From assembly GCA_965247015.1 (NCBI GenBank), contig CBDFGG010000002.1, positions 248,001 to 312,000 of the forward strand: a DNA stretch of 64,000 nucleotides, read 5' to 3'. Under the pieces are notes generated by a model. The model was not told the DNA's origin. It made no database searches and saw only the letters and a list, made by a program, of their open reading frames with translations. The first letter of the stretch is position 1, and each line of letters starts with the position of its first letter. Positions 26,537-36,600 of the stretch are shown here, piece after piece. This stretch comes from JAIXWP01 sp965247015. Its GTDB lineage: Bacteria > Bacteroidota > Bacteroidia > Flavobacteriales_D > Sanyastnellaceae. The translations under genes and the position numbers were made by a program.

Positions 26537-28855
26537 ATGAAAAAGCTATTCACGATTTTCTTGTTGCTATTTGCAACAACGGTCGTTCATGCCCAAGTGG
26601 AAAATCACGAAGATCATGATGGACACGATCATGCCGAAGATGAACACACGGATCATGACGAACACGAGCATGAAGAGGAGACGATTCATGGGAATGTTTT
26701 TGTACTAAATGAAAAAGGAAAGAAGGAAGGTTTAGAAGGCGCAGTTGTGATCTGGAAAGGTACACAGGCTGGCGCAATTACTAACGCCAAAGGGCATTTC
26801 CATCTCGAACACCACGAATCACAAGATACTCTTTTGATCATGTTCGTGGGTTTCGCTACGGACACGATTAAGGTAGATCACGAACAACACGAGTTGAGCA
26901 TCACGCTTGAACCGTCATTGATGACGGGGGTCAATATTATTGCTGAAATTGAAGCAACGAGAATGACCTTGAAGAACGCTCAATTGTCGCAAGTGATGGG
27001 GGAGAAGGAACTCTGCAAAGCGGCGTGCTGTAATCTATCGGAGAGTTTCGAGACCAATGCATCGATCGATGCATCGTTCACCGATGCGATCACAGGGACG
27101 CGACAGATAAAAATGTTGGGGCTCGATGGACGCTATACGCAGGTGATGTTTGATAATATTCCCACGGTGAGAGGACTTGCTTCTATCTACGGTCTGAGCT
27201 ATCTGCCCGGTCCATGGATTAAGGAAATATCTATTTCGAAAGGGGTAGGATCTGTGATCTCTGGACATGAAAGTATCACTGGACAAATCAATGTTGCTCA
27301 CAAAACATCGGACATGGCGGAACGCCTTTTTGTGAATGCATATTATGGTTCACAAGGTCGAATGGAGATCAATGCGGTGGCAAAGCAAAAAGTGGGAGAG
27401 CAGTGGAATAGTCTTTTGTTTCTTCACGGAGCTCAGGCACAGCAGCGATTTGACATGAACAAGGACGGTTTTTTAGACAACCCGTTGTTCCAAAATTTGG
27501 TGGTCAGAAATGATTGGGAATACATTGGAAAAAAAGGGATGCGCGGAAATTATTCTGCATCCTATCACCAACTAAGCAATACTAGCGGGCAGTATGACTA
27601 TGATCCTTCGGATGATATTCGCCGCCAATTGTGGGGAGTTAATATCGACACACAACGCGCTGAAGTAAGCGCAAAGACGGGCTATGTCTTTGAAGAGAAA
27701 GATGGAATGAGCATCGGGTCGCAGTTTTCAGCATCTTACCACGATCAAAGTGGTAACTATGGAAGCCGCATCTACGAGGGCATTCAACTCAATCTGAGAG
27801 GGAATGTGCTCTTTGCGTCAGAGTACAACGAATCCATCAAACAAACGAGTGGTATATCATACGTTCAGGATGATTATCAAGAACAATTAGGAGTTTTTAA
27901 TTTTGATCGTACCGAACAAACATTCGGTTTGTTTACGGAACATACTTTCAACTACAAAGAACTTCTTTCTGTGATCGTTGGTTTGCGCGGTGATTATCAC
28001 AATACATATGGTTTCTTCGCTACGCCTAGATTGCATACGAGATATAGTTTCAATGAACTCACCACATTAAAATTCAGTATCGGAAAAGGCTATCGTTCTC
28101 CTAATTTATTGATGGATAACGTAGGAATGTTTGCTAGCAATCGCGTCATTCAAATTGAAGCGGTGGATGGCGATACTCCTTATGGAATGAAGCTAGAGGA
28201 CGCATTGAATATGGGATTGGTATTTACCAAGAAATTTAAAATGTTCCATCGTGATGCAACACTCGCGCTTGATTTGTACCGCACCGATTTCAAAGATCAA
28301 ATTGTAGTGGATTGGGAAACTCCGACCGTGATTAAGTTTTATCAGTTAGATGGAAAGTCTTATTCCAATAGCGCACAGATAGAGTTGCAATGGAGTCCAC
28401 TTCGTCGATTGAATATGCGTATGGCATATCGTTGGTTAGAGGCAAAGACTACCTATGGTGAGGAATTGTTGTTACGTCCATTGATTGCCCAACATCGATC
28501 TTTTGTGAATTTAGATTACAGCACCAAGGAAAAAGAGAATGGAGCAAAATGGATGTTCGATTTCACTGCGCGTTGGCTAGGAAAGCAGCGCCTGCCGGAC
28601 ACTTCAACCAATCCGCATCACTATATGGCACATGCTTACGGTGAGGCTTATTACATCTTCAATGCTCAAGTAAGTCGACACTTCAATAAGAATTTTGAGA
28701 TCTATCTCGGTGGAGAAAATCTTGGAAACTTCATGCAAATGAATCCGATCATTTCCGCTGATAATCCCGATTCACAGTACTTCGACGCCTCGCTCATCTA
28801 CGCCCCCGTATTCGGCAGAATGGGATACGTTGGGTTGAGGTGGAGGATAGGATAG
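26537..28855 (+). CDS. TonB-dependent outer membrane receptor with His-rich N-terminus
   Basis: 772 residues. A signal peptide is followed by a striking His/Asp/Glu-rich stretch (about 22-50) and a carboxypeptidase-like regulatory domain (about 52-125, with EGAVVIWKGTQAGAITNAKG). Then comes a plug with LCKAACCNLSESFETN and GLDGRYTQVMFDNIPT, and a 22-strand-type barrel ending in MGYVGLRWRIG with the aromatic-rich last strand. It should import a ligand across the outer membrane using TonB. The His-rich start, the Cys cluster in the plug and the HMA neighbour point to a metal or metal complex. It is followed by an inverted word array rather than a typical terminator. Confidence 0.9.
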   Translation: MKKLFTIFLLLFATTVVHAQVENHEDHDGHDHAEDEHTDHDEHEHEEETIHGNVFVLNEKGKKEGLEGAVVIWKGTQAGAITNAKGHFHLEHHESQDTLLIMFVGFATDTIKVDHEQHELSITLEPSLMTGVNIIAEIEATRMTLKNAQLSQVMGEKELCKAACCNLSESFETNASIDASFTDAITGTRQIKMLGLDGRYTQVMFDNIPTVRGLASIYGLSYLPGPWIKEISISKGVGSVISGHESITGQINVAHKTSDMAERLFVNAYYGSQGRMEINAVAKQKVGEQWNSLLFLHGAQAQQRFDMNKDGFLDNPLFQNLVVRNDWEYIGKKGMRGNYSASYHQLSNTSGQYDYDPSDDIRRQLWGVNIDTQRAEVSAKTGYVFEEKDGMSIGSQFSASYHDQSGNYGSRIYEGIQLNLRGNVLFASEYNESIKQTSGISYVQDDYQEQLGVFNFDRTEQTFGLFTEHTFNYKELLSVIVGLRGDYHNTYGFFATPRLHTRYSFNELTTLKFSIGKGYRSPNLLMDNVGMFASNRVIQIEAVDGDTPYGMKLEDALNMGLVFTKKFKMFHRDATLALDLYRTDFKDQIVVDWETPTVIKFYQLDGKSYSNSAQIELQWSPLRRLNMRMAYRWLEAKTTYGEELLLRPLIAQHRSFVNLDYSTKEKENGAKWMFDFTARWLGKQRLPDTSTNPHHYMAHAYGEAYYIFNAQVSRHFNKNFEIYLGGENLGNFMQMNPIISADNPDSQYFDASLIYAPVFGRMGYVGLRWRIG

Positions 28856-28912
28856 TGTTTGGGGTTTGGGGTTAGGAGAAATTTATCCCCTAACCCCTAA
28901 CTCCTAACTCTG
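28856..28912. repeat. Inverted GGGGTTAGGAG / CCCCTAACTCC word array
   Basis: GGGGTTTGGGGTTAGGAG is mirrored by CCCCTAACCCCTAACTCC between two convergent genes. It can form a strong hairpin and may serve as a terminator without a T tract. Confidence 0.7.
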
Positions 28913-30646
28913 TTATCCCACCACCTGCTCTTTGATCGCGTTAATGCGGTCTTTGATGCGGGATACTTGGGTGCGGTAGTTTGCTTTGCCTTCGAATTTT
29001 TCTTTGATGGAAAAATAGAATTTGATTTTCGGCTCGGTGCCGCTTGGTCTTGCTGAGATCTTTGATCCATCGGCAAGAACGAATTGTAATACATTACTTG
29101 ATGGTAAATCAAGCGCACGAGTTTCCCCGGTCAATAGATTTTTTGCTGAACTGGTCGAAATATCGCGGATTTCTACAACTGCCGATCCGCCCAGCTCTGC
29201 CGGAGGATTGGTACGTAGATCAATCATCATTTGCTTGATCTTTTCCACACCATCCATTCCCTTGATTGTAATGGAAACTAATTCCTCGTGATACAATCCA
29301 TATTGATCGTAAATATTCATGAGCATCTCATAGAGGCTTAAACCATGCGCTGAAGCCCATGCTGCCATCTCTGCGATGACAACGCTTGAAAGCACTGCGT
29401 CTTTATCTCTCACGAATTCTCCAACGAGATAGCCATAGCTTTCTTCACCACCTCCGATGAAAAATTCTTTGCCTTCTTTCTCGCGCATCACTCCTGCGAT
29501 GTACTTAAATCCCGTCAAAGTATCATACCATGGAATGTCGTGCTCTCTTGCAATGTCTTCAATCAAATCGGTAGTAACGATGGTCTTTGCAACGTATTCA
29601 TTGCCTTTCATCATTCCCTTTTGATTGCGACGCATGATTTGATAATACACAAGCAAACTTCCAGTTTGATTTCCATTGAGCAAAATGAGCTCGCCTCTAT
29701 CATCGCGAACTGCAATACCTACGCGGTCTGCATCGGGGTCGGTTCCAAGAACGAGGTCTGCATTTTCAGTTTTCGCTAAGTCTAATGCCAACTGCAATGC
29801 TTCTTTTTCTTCTGGATTTGGTGAATGAACCGTTGGGAAATTTCCATCTGCAACAGCTTGAGATTCTACAATCAAAACATTCGCAAAGCCTAGAGCATTC
29901 AAGGCTTTCGGAACCATAGTGATTCCTGTGCCGTGGATAGAGGTGTAGACGACTTTTAAATTATTCGCTGCTTTAATTTCTTCTTTTGAAAGAATAATAT
30001 CATTCAATTTTTGCAAATAAGCATTTTCTACATCATCAGAAATTGCATGAATCAATGATGTGTTTGCATCCCATTTTACATCTGTTACTCCTTTCACAGC
30101 GCGTACTTCCTGGATGATTCCTTTGTCATGAGGAGGAAGCACTTGTGCGCCATCTTCCCAATAAACTTTATATCCGTTGTATTCCTTGGGGTTATGTGAA
30201 GCTGTAATAACTACACCTGATTGACAACCTAATTCCCTCACAGCAAAAGATAGAAGTGGAGTAGGGCGGAGCTCTGAAAATAGATGAACTTCGATTCCAT
30301 TTGCAGAAAGCACATCAGCCGTCACTTGCGCAAAGAAGCTCGATTGATTTCTTGAATCATAAGCAATGGCAACTTTGGAGGTCTGATTTGGAAATTGTTT
30401 TTTGATATAATTCGCCAAGCCTTGTGTTGCAATGCCAATGGTGTATTTGTTGATGCGATTAGTACCAACACCCATGATCCCGCGAAGTCCGCCGGTGCCG
30501 AAATCGAGGTCGGTGTAAAAGCTTTCTAAGAAAAGCTTAGGATCGTTTTCTAATAAAGCTTTTACTTCTGCCTGTGTCTGAGCATCCACGTCATTCGACA
30601 TCCATGATGCTGCTTTATCTAGTATTTCTTGTGAAATCTGTGTCAT
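28913..30646 (-). CDS. Phosphoglucomutase/phosphomannomutase
   Basis: 577-residue phosphohexomutase interconverting hexose 1- and 6-phosphates. Visible are GTGGLRGIMGVGTNRIN near the N-terminus, the phosphoserine loop VITASHNPKEYNGYKVY, the metal site DPDADRVG, the sugar-binding GGEESYG and the phosphate-binding ARPSGTEPKIKFY. Length fits the long PgcA/PGM2-like class. It overlaps the rfbD gene by 4 bases, placing it in a sugar nucleotide unit. Exact sugar specificity cannot be read. Confidence 0.93.
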   Translation of the reverse strand: MTQISQEILDKAASWMSNDVDAQTQAEVKALLENDPKLFLESFYTDLDFGTGGLRGIMGVGTNRINKYTIGIATQGLANYIKKQFPNQTSKVAIAYDSRNQSSFFAQVTADVLSANGIEVHLFSELRPTPLLSFAVRELGCQSGVVITASHNPKEYNGYKVYWEDGAQVLPPHDKGIIQEVRAVKGVTDVKWDANTSLIHAISDDVENAYLQKLNDIILSKEEIKAANNLKVVYTSIHGTGITMVPKALNALGFANVLIVESQAVADGNFPTVHSPNPEEKEALQLALDLAKTENADLVLGTDPDADRVGIAVRDDRGELILLNGNQTGSLLVYYQIMRRNQKGMMKGNEYVAKTIVTTDLIEDIAREHDIPWYDTLTGFKYIAGVMREKEGKEFFIGGGEESYGYLVGEFVRDKDAVLSSVVIAEMAAWASAHGLSLYEMLMNIYDQYGLYHEELVSITIKGMDGVEKIKQMMIDLRTNPPAELGGSAVVEIRDISTSSAKNLLTGETRALDLPSSNVLQFVLADGSKISARPSGTEPKIKFYFSIKEKFEGKANYRTQVSRIKDRINAIKEQVVG

Positions 30647-31521
30647 GATTGTAAGTCTTTAAAACATTCTTGCAATGCTTCCTTCCAATGAATGGTAGGA
30701 CCTATATTTTTTTCAAATTTTGAAGTGTCTAATTTCGAATAACTCGGACGCAATGCTTTCTGTGGAAACATGTCAGATGATACTGGTTCCACTTGAGTGG
30801 CGCGCCCCGCGGCTTCTATAATAGCACATGTGAAATCAAACCAAGAGGCTGTTTCCGTATGTGTGTAGTGATAAATACCAAATGGAATTTCCTCACCATT
30901 TTTTAACCGAACGATCATTCGGTTGATGTCTTGTGCTAATCTACGAGCATATGTCGGTGAAGCGAATTGATCATTTACCACCGTTAGTTTATCTCGCTCA
31001 CTTGATAAACGCATCATGGTTTTAAAGAAGTTATGGCCGAAGGTGCTGTAAAGCCAAGAAGTTCTGAAGATGTAATATGCTTCAATGGAATTTTGAATGT
31101 TCTTTTCTCCAGCTTCTTTCGCTCGGCCGTATTCGTTCAACGGATGCGTGTGGTCTTGCTCTGAATAGGGTGTGCTCTTTTTACCATCAAAAACATAATC
31201 TGTGGAAATATGAATGAGTATGGCATCCACCGCTTTAGCTGCCTTGGCTAATGAGCCGGCTGCAGTGGCATTTACCGCAAAATTATTTTCACGATCTTCT
31301 TCTGCTTTTTCCACGTTGGTATAGGCGGCACAGTTGACAATAAAGGCGGGCCTAAGAGCTTTCACAAAATTTATAATTTGTTCCTCATTGGCTATATCCA
31401 GCTCTTCACGCGTAGCAAAGTGAAATACTAAATCAGGCTGATCGCTCGATAGGACGCGAAAATCCTGACCAAGCTGCCCCCCCGCGCCCGTTACCAATAC
31501 AATATTCCCTCTTCTATTCAT
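30643..31521 (-). CDS. rfbD: dTDP-4-dehydrorhamnose reductase
   Basis: 292-residue NAD(P)-dependent short-chain-type reductase for the last step of dTDP-L-rhamnose synthesis. The nucleotide-binding motif VTGAGGQLGQDF is at the N-terminus, the catalytic YxxxK is in NEYGRAKEAGE, and STDYVFDG is conserved. The ATG at 31521 is preferred to a TTG at 31533 in a promoter-like AATTTGG. It precedes the phosphohexomutase, which supplies sugar phosphates. The other rfb genes are not in the window. Confidence 0.9.
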   Translation of the reverse strand: MNRRGNIVLVTGAGGQLGQDFRVLSSDQPDLVFHFATREELDIANEEQIINFVKALRPAFIVNCAAYTNVEKAEEDRENNFAVNATAAGSLAKAAKAVDAILIHISTDYVFDGKKSTPYSEQDHTHPLNEYGRAKEAGEKNIQNSIEAYYIFRTSWLYSTFGHNFFKTMMRLSSERDKLTVVNDQFASPTYARRLAQDINRMIVRLKNGEEIPFGIYHYTHTETASWFDFTCAIIEAAGRATQVEPVSSDMFPQKALRPSYSKLDTSKFEKNIGPTIHWKEALQECFKDLQS

Positions 31522-31577
31522 AGCGGCTGCCAAATTAAGAGATTCCCGTCAATACTCGTATTCTATGCTTATTGGAA

Positions 31578-31585
31578 TATCTTTG
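31578..31585 (+). promoter_or_regulatory. Bacteroidota -7 box for the 31628 beta-barrel gene
   Basis: TATCTTTG matches TAnnTTTG exactly. It supports the ATG at 31628 over the upstream frame opening at 31565. Confidence 0.55.
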
Positions 31586-31627
31586 TGTGGCATAATGATT
31601 GGGTGTGCGGATTCAAACCACAAAGTG

Positions 31628-32332
31628 ATGAAAAAGATTTATACCATTCTCATTGTTTCTTTCATAGCTCTAGCAAGCCATGCCCAATGGAATGAAAGAA
31701 ATGCATCATTGGCTATTGGATTGCAAGTCGCAGAACCAAGAGGTGAGTTTGATCAGAATTATGAGGGCTATCCAACAGGCATCGCAGCAAATTTCACAGC
31801 CCCTATTCGCCGCTCCCCATTTGAATTTGGTGTCGGTTTCGCTTGGAACAGCATGGGGAATTCTCGAGAAGATGTAAGTGTATTTATTGGTCAAGATAAA
31901 GCGGGTGATGATGTATATGAGCAAGGCGAAATGCGCATCACTAGCAACAACTATCGCTACCACATGGTAGGTCGTTTAAAGCCTTTTAAAGGCCCCTTTC
32001 AAATCTATGGTGATGTTATGGCAGGAGTGGAGCGTTTCACTACCTCCACCGACATTGAACTTACTGGCAGTGGATACACTGAGGTAATAGAGGAAAACAC
32101 TGCACACCGCGATTTCGGGTGGTCTGTAGGATGGGCAGTGGGAACACGCATTCGAGTGGCGCGATCATTTTTTATCGATGCCCGCTTCGAAAATCTGAAT
32201 GGCGGAACTGCAACATTCGTGGATCAAGAATCTATTTTGATTAATCCTGATGATAATACCTTGGATTTTCAAACCAAGGAAACACGCACCAATAAGTTCA
32301 CTTATCAGCTAGGAATAGCGATCGAATTTTAA
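31628..32332 (+). CDS. Outer membrane beta-barrel protein
   Basis: 234 residues. A signal peptide ends at SHAQ (about residue 19). The rest alternates hydrophobic and polar residues in amphipathic strands and ends in FTYQLGIAIEF, with the terminal phenylalanine typical of barrels sorted by Bam. It resembles small OmpA-like or PorT-like barrels of Bacteroidota. No specific family is recognised. It is monocistronic, meeting the convergent permease gene three bases after its stop. Confidence 0.7.
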   Translation: MKKIYTILIVSFIALASHAQWNERNASLAIGLQVAEPRGEFDQNYEGYPTGIAANFTAPIRRSPFEFGVGFAWNSMGNSREDVSVFIGQDKAGDDVYEQGEMRITSNNYRYHMVGRLKPFKGPFQIYGDVMAGVERFTTSTDIELTGSGYTEVIEENTAHRDFGWSVGWAVGTRIRVARSFFIDARFENLNGGTATFVDQESILINPDDNTLDFQTKETRTNKFTYQLGIAIEF

Positions 32333-32335
32333 GTG

Positions 32336-33580
32336 TTATTTCGATCGAATCGCATCTACTGGATTCAAGCGCGAAGCGCGCCATGCAGGAATAAATCCGC
32401 TGATGACTCCTACCACTACAGAGATCGTAAGTCCCATTACAATTCGTGCAATCGGTAGTATGAATTCAAAGTCGAATGCTGCTGTCATCAATAGGGATAA
32501 TAGCCAAACGAAGATGAGTCCAAAGCTCCCGCCGATGAGGCATAGAGCGATACTTTCAAAGAGGAACTGAAAGAGAATAAAATAATTCTTAGCGCCCAAT
32601 GATTTCTGAATTCCAATGATGTTGGTGCGCTCTCTCACAGAAACAAACATGATATTGGCAATGCTAAATGCCCCCACGAGGATGGCGAATACACCAATGA
32701 TCATCCCAGCAATATTGAACACACCCACAATACTATCGACCATCCCAGAAATCATTTTCGATTCAATAATCGAAAAGTCGTTGGAGCCATTCGGCTTTAC
32801 TCCGCGCACCGCGCGGAAAGTAGAAATAACATCATCTTTTAATTGCTCATTGCTGATGCCCTCACGGGCTTTCACAATGATAGCTGCATCTACCTCATCG
32901 TAATTGATGAGTCTTATCCCGAAGGCCACAGGCATATACACGGCCTGGTCCGTTCCGTTTCCAAATAGCGAAGCTCCTTCTTCTTTCAATACGCCAATCA
33001 CTGTGGTCTTCAGACCACCCACTTTTATTTCTTTTCCAAGCGGATCATCACCTCCGAATAAGGTCTGTGCTACAATTGCTCCGATGATGACTGAGTTTCG
33101 ACCGGCCTCACATTCTTGCTTCGTGAAGTAACGTCCCTCGTTTATTTTAAGGGCAATGGTTTGATTGTATTCAAACGATATTGCTGTCACATTCACATCG
33201 TCAATGAAATTGTTTTTAAACTCTGCAGTTTTGTTGGTACCTACTTGATAAGCCATCGCTGATGCAGATGTGAGGCGGCGCTCCAGTTTTTCCATGTCTT
33301 TGATGGATGGCTGACGGCGGCCCATGTATTTCCACCACTCGTATTCTTCATCGCCCTCCTCTGGACCCATGGGCCACTTTTGGATGAAGAGAATATCACT
33401 GCCAATCACATCGAGGCTCGACTTCATATCGGCTTCCATCGAATCGACAACACTGAGCACGAAAATGATAGAGAAAATACCAATGGTTACCCCAAGCAAA
33501 GACAAGGTGGTGCGCAGCTTATTGACCACTAAGGCCTGCCATGCAAACAAAAAACTTTCTTTGATCAATCGGATAAACAT
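32336..33580 (-). CDS. MacB-type ABC transporter permease
   Basis: 414 residues. One N-terminal membrane segment (ALVVNKLRTTLSLLGVTIGI) is followed by a large periplasmic MacB core domain (about 50-270) and three membrane segments of an FtsX domain near the C-terminus, ending SRLNPVDAIRSK. This is the mechanotransmission class (MacB, LolE-like) rather than a channel. The cognate ATPase is not adjacent, so the partner and substrate are unknown. Confidence 0.9.
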   Translation of the reverse strand: MFIRLIKESFLFAWQALVVNKLRTTLSLLGVTIGIFSIIFVLSVVDSMEADMKSSLDVIGSDILFIQKWPMGPEEGDEEYEWWKYMGRRQPSIKDMEKLERRLTSASAMAYQVGTNKTAEFKNNFIDDVNVTAISFEYNQTIALKINEGRYFTKQECEAGRNSVIIGAIVAQTLFGGDDPLGKEIKVGGLKTTVIGVLKEEGASLFGNGTDQAVYMPVAFGIRLINYDEVDAAIIVKAREGISNEQLKDDVISTFRAVRGVKPNGSNDFSIIESKMISGMVDSIVGVFNIAGMIIGVFAILVGAFSIANIMFVSVRERTNIIGIQKSLGAKNYFILFQFLFESIALCLIGGSFGLIFVWLLSLLMTAAFDFEFILPIARIVMGLTISVVVGVISGFIPAWRASRLNPVDAIRSK

Positions 33581-33697
33581 AGACCACGAAGCTACAAGAT
33601 TATTGAGAGATTTGAGGTAGCTCTTGTGATGAGCGGTATTTTAGACGCCTGAATACAATTTTTTCAGAGAAATTCCTTTTTGGATGCGCCTCTTATC

Positions 33698-36600
33698 GTG
33701 ATTAAGCATTGTTTTAATATCGTAGTTCTTCGCTGGTGCCTGCTACTGCTGGCATGCTATGCCCCGACACATGCGTGGGCACAGTTCTCCAATGAACGCG
33801 TGAAGGTGCTAGCTTCCGCTGACACCTTGGTGCTTGATTCTCTTAGCCTGATTCCCCAATCTGTTCAGATTTCTACATTGGATGGCGCGCCTTGCAAGGC
33901 CTTCATGGTGCTGAATGTAAAATCGCAATTGATTCGAATCGATTCCACTTTTACGGATTCGATTCGTGTGAGCTATCGTGTATTTCCGACGGCTTTTCCT
34001 TCCCGCATTTTTAATAAGGACACCACACTGATTACGGCAGCGGGAAGTGGAATGATCCAGGCTTATGTGCCGCAGCCTTTCACCGCAGAGAATTTACTTG
34101 ACGATTCGGGCATACGAAAATCGGGAAGTATTTCTCGAGGAGTGAGTTTTGGAAATGCACAAAATCTCACGGTGAATTCCAATCTCAATCTTCAAATGAA
34201 TGGTCGATTGTCGGATCGTTTTCAATTGCTCGCTTCTATTTCAGATGATAATATTCCTATCCAACCCAACGGAAGTACCCAACAATTGCAAGATTTTGAT
34301 CAGGTCTTTATTCAAATTTTTGATGATAAAACCAAAATTATTGCAGGCGATTTTTTACTTAAAAAACCACAGGGTTATTTCACGAATTATTTCAAACGAT
34401 CGCAAGGTGCTTACTTTTTTACCAATGAAAAAATAAATGAAAAAGCACTCACAGTAGAAGCATCCGCTTCGGTTTCGAAGGGACGTTTTGCTCGAAATGT
34501 GATCCAAGGAATCGAGGGCAATCAAGGACCGTATCGCTTGACCGGGGCGGACAACGAGTTGTTTATTGTTATTCTCGCTGGAACAGAAGCTGTTTACATA
34601 GATGGTAGAAAATTGGAGCGAGGTCAAGACCGAGATTATATCATTGATTACAATGCTGCAGAAATAATTTTTACCCCAAAACAATTCATCACAAAGGATC
34701 GAAGAATTGTTATAGAGTTTCAGTATTCTGATCGTCGCTATGCGCGCCCGTTGTTGCACACTGCGCTTACTTATGGCAATGAAACTGCTCTCACATACCT
34801 CAATCTATATTCTGAGTCTGATGCAAAGAATCAGCCTTTGCAACAAGATCTAACCGCTGATCAACGCGAATTATTGGCGAATGCAGGGGACGATCCTCTG
34901 TCGGCTTTTACATCAGGCATTGATAGCGTGGGTTATTCGAGCAGCCAGGTGTTGTATGCATTGAGAGATTCACTCGGTTTTGATAGTGTTTTGGTTTTTT
35001 CTACTGATCCGAGCGTGGCGATTTACCGTGTTCAATTTACCAATGTTGGCTTGGGAAATGGTGATTATGTAGAAGATGGATTTACAGCGAATGGACGCAA
35101 GTTTAAGTGGGTGAGTCCGCTTTTAGTGGATGGAGTATTGGTACCGCAGGGAAGCTATGTGCCGCAGTTGTTATTGGTGGCGCCGAAGAAACGACAATTG
35201 ATTCATGCAGGGCACCGCCGCAAATGGAGTGATAAGAACACAGCGTCTATTGAAGCGGCATTATCAGTGAATGACCTGAATACCTTCAGCGGGAGAGATG
35301 CCAATGACGATGTAGGCTATGCCGTGAAGGGTGGCTGGGAAATTTTTTCCAAGAAAAAAATAATAAACGATTCGATTCAGCGCGCGCGATATTCCGTGGG
35401 CGGACAGTACGAGTATAATTCGAAAACCTTTGTCGGTATCGAGCGATTTCGTGAAGTGGAATTTGATCGAAATTGGAATTTATTAGGATTGAATTTGGTT
35501 TCAGATTTTCAATGGATTGGAGTGCAGGGCGGATGGGAAAAGAATAAGATAGGAAACGCTTGGTTGGGGGGTGAGTACTTGAGTATTGGAACGGGCTACA
35601 ATGGCCAGAAGGCCAATGTGGGAACGAATATTCGCACACAGAAATGGACCGTGATTACGAAGGGTTCGGTGCTTGAAACAGACGGTTTGCGTAACACCTC
35701 CTTCGTGAGACACCAAAGTGAAGTTTCGAGAGTGCTTGGAAAATTCCGATTGACATTTAAAGATGAGCACGAATTGAATCGCTATTTTTTGGAATCAAGA
35801 GATAGCGTGTTGAGTAATTCATATCGTTTTTATGATTGGCAGGTGATTGCAGGCACGAGCGACACCTTGAAGACGAGTGTTTCAGTTTACTATCGTGATC
35901 GATTGGATTGGCGACCTAGAGAGGGCTTGCTCTTGGGTTCCGCACGAGCAGATGAATACGGGGCGAATTGGAGTCAGCGGGGAAAAAGAGAAAACCGAAT
36001 GAACATTCGGGTGAGTAATAGAAGATTGCGTGCCATTGATCCGGAGCTATTTACACAGCAACCAGAAAATACGTTGATCGGAAGGGTGGAGTATTATTAC
36101 AAAGCTCCGAGTGGTTGGTTGCAGAGTTCTACGTTCTACGAAATAGGTAGTGGACTCGAGCAGCGCAGAGAGTTTATTTATCTCGAAGTTCCCGCCGGGC
36201 AAGGAAATTATGTATGGCGTGACTACAACAGTGACGGAGTGCGCGACTTGAATGAATTTGAGGTAGCACAGTTTGTGTATGAAGCCAACTACATTCGAAG
36301 TTATGTTCAGACCGCAGATTATGTGCGTACCTATACCAATCAGTTTAGTCAATCCGTGCAAATTCAGACGGGGAAGAATTGGAAGAAAACAAGTGGCTGG
36401 AAAAAATTTGTAGCGAAATGGAGTGATCAAGCTTCTTATCGCATCGATCGAAAGACCAATCGCGAAGACGAGCAGGATCGTTTTAATCCGTTCATATCAA
36501 ATTTAGGAGACACCGTTCTTTTGGCTCTTGGAGGGTCATTTCGGAATACATTATTTTTCAATAAATCACATCCACGATTTACGGCAGATTACACCTATCA

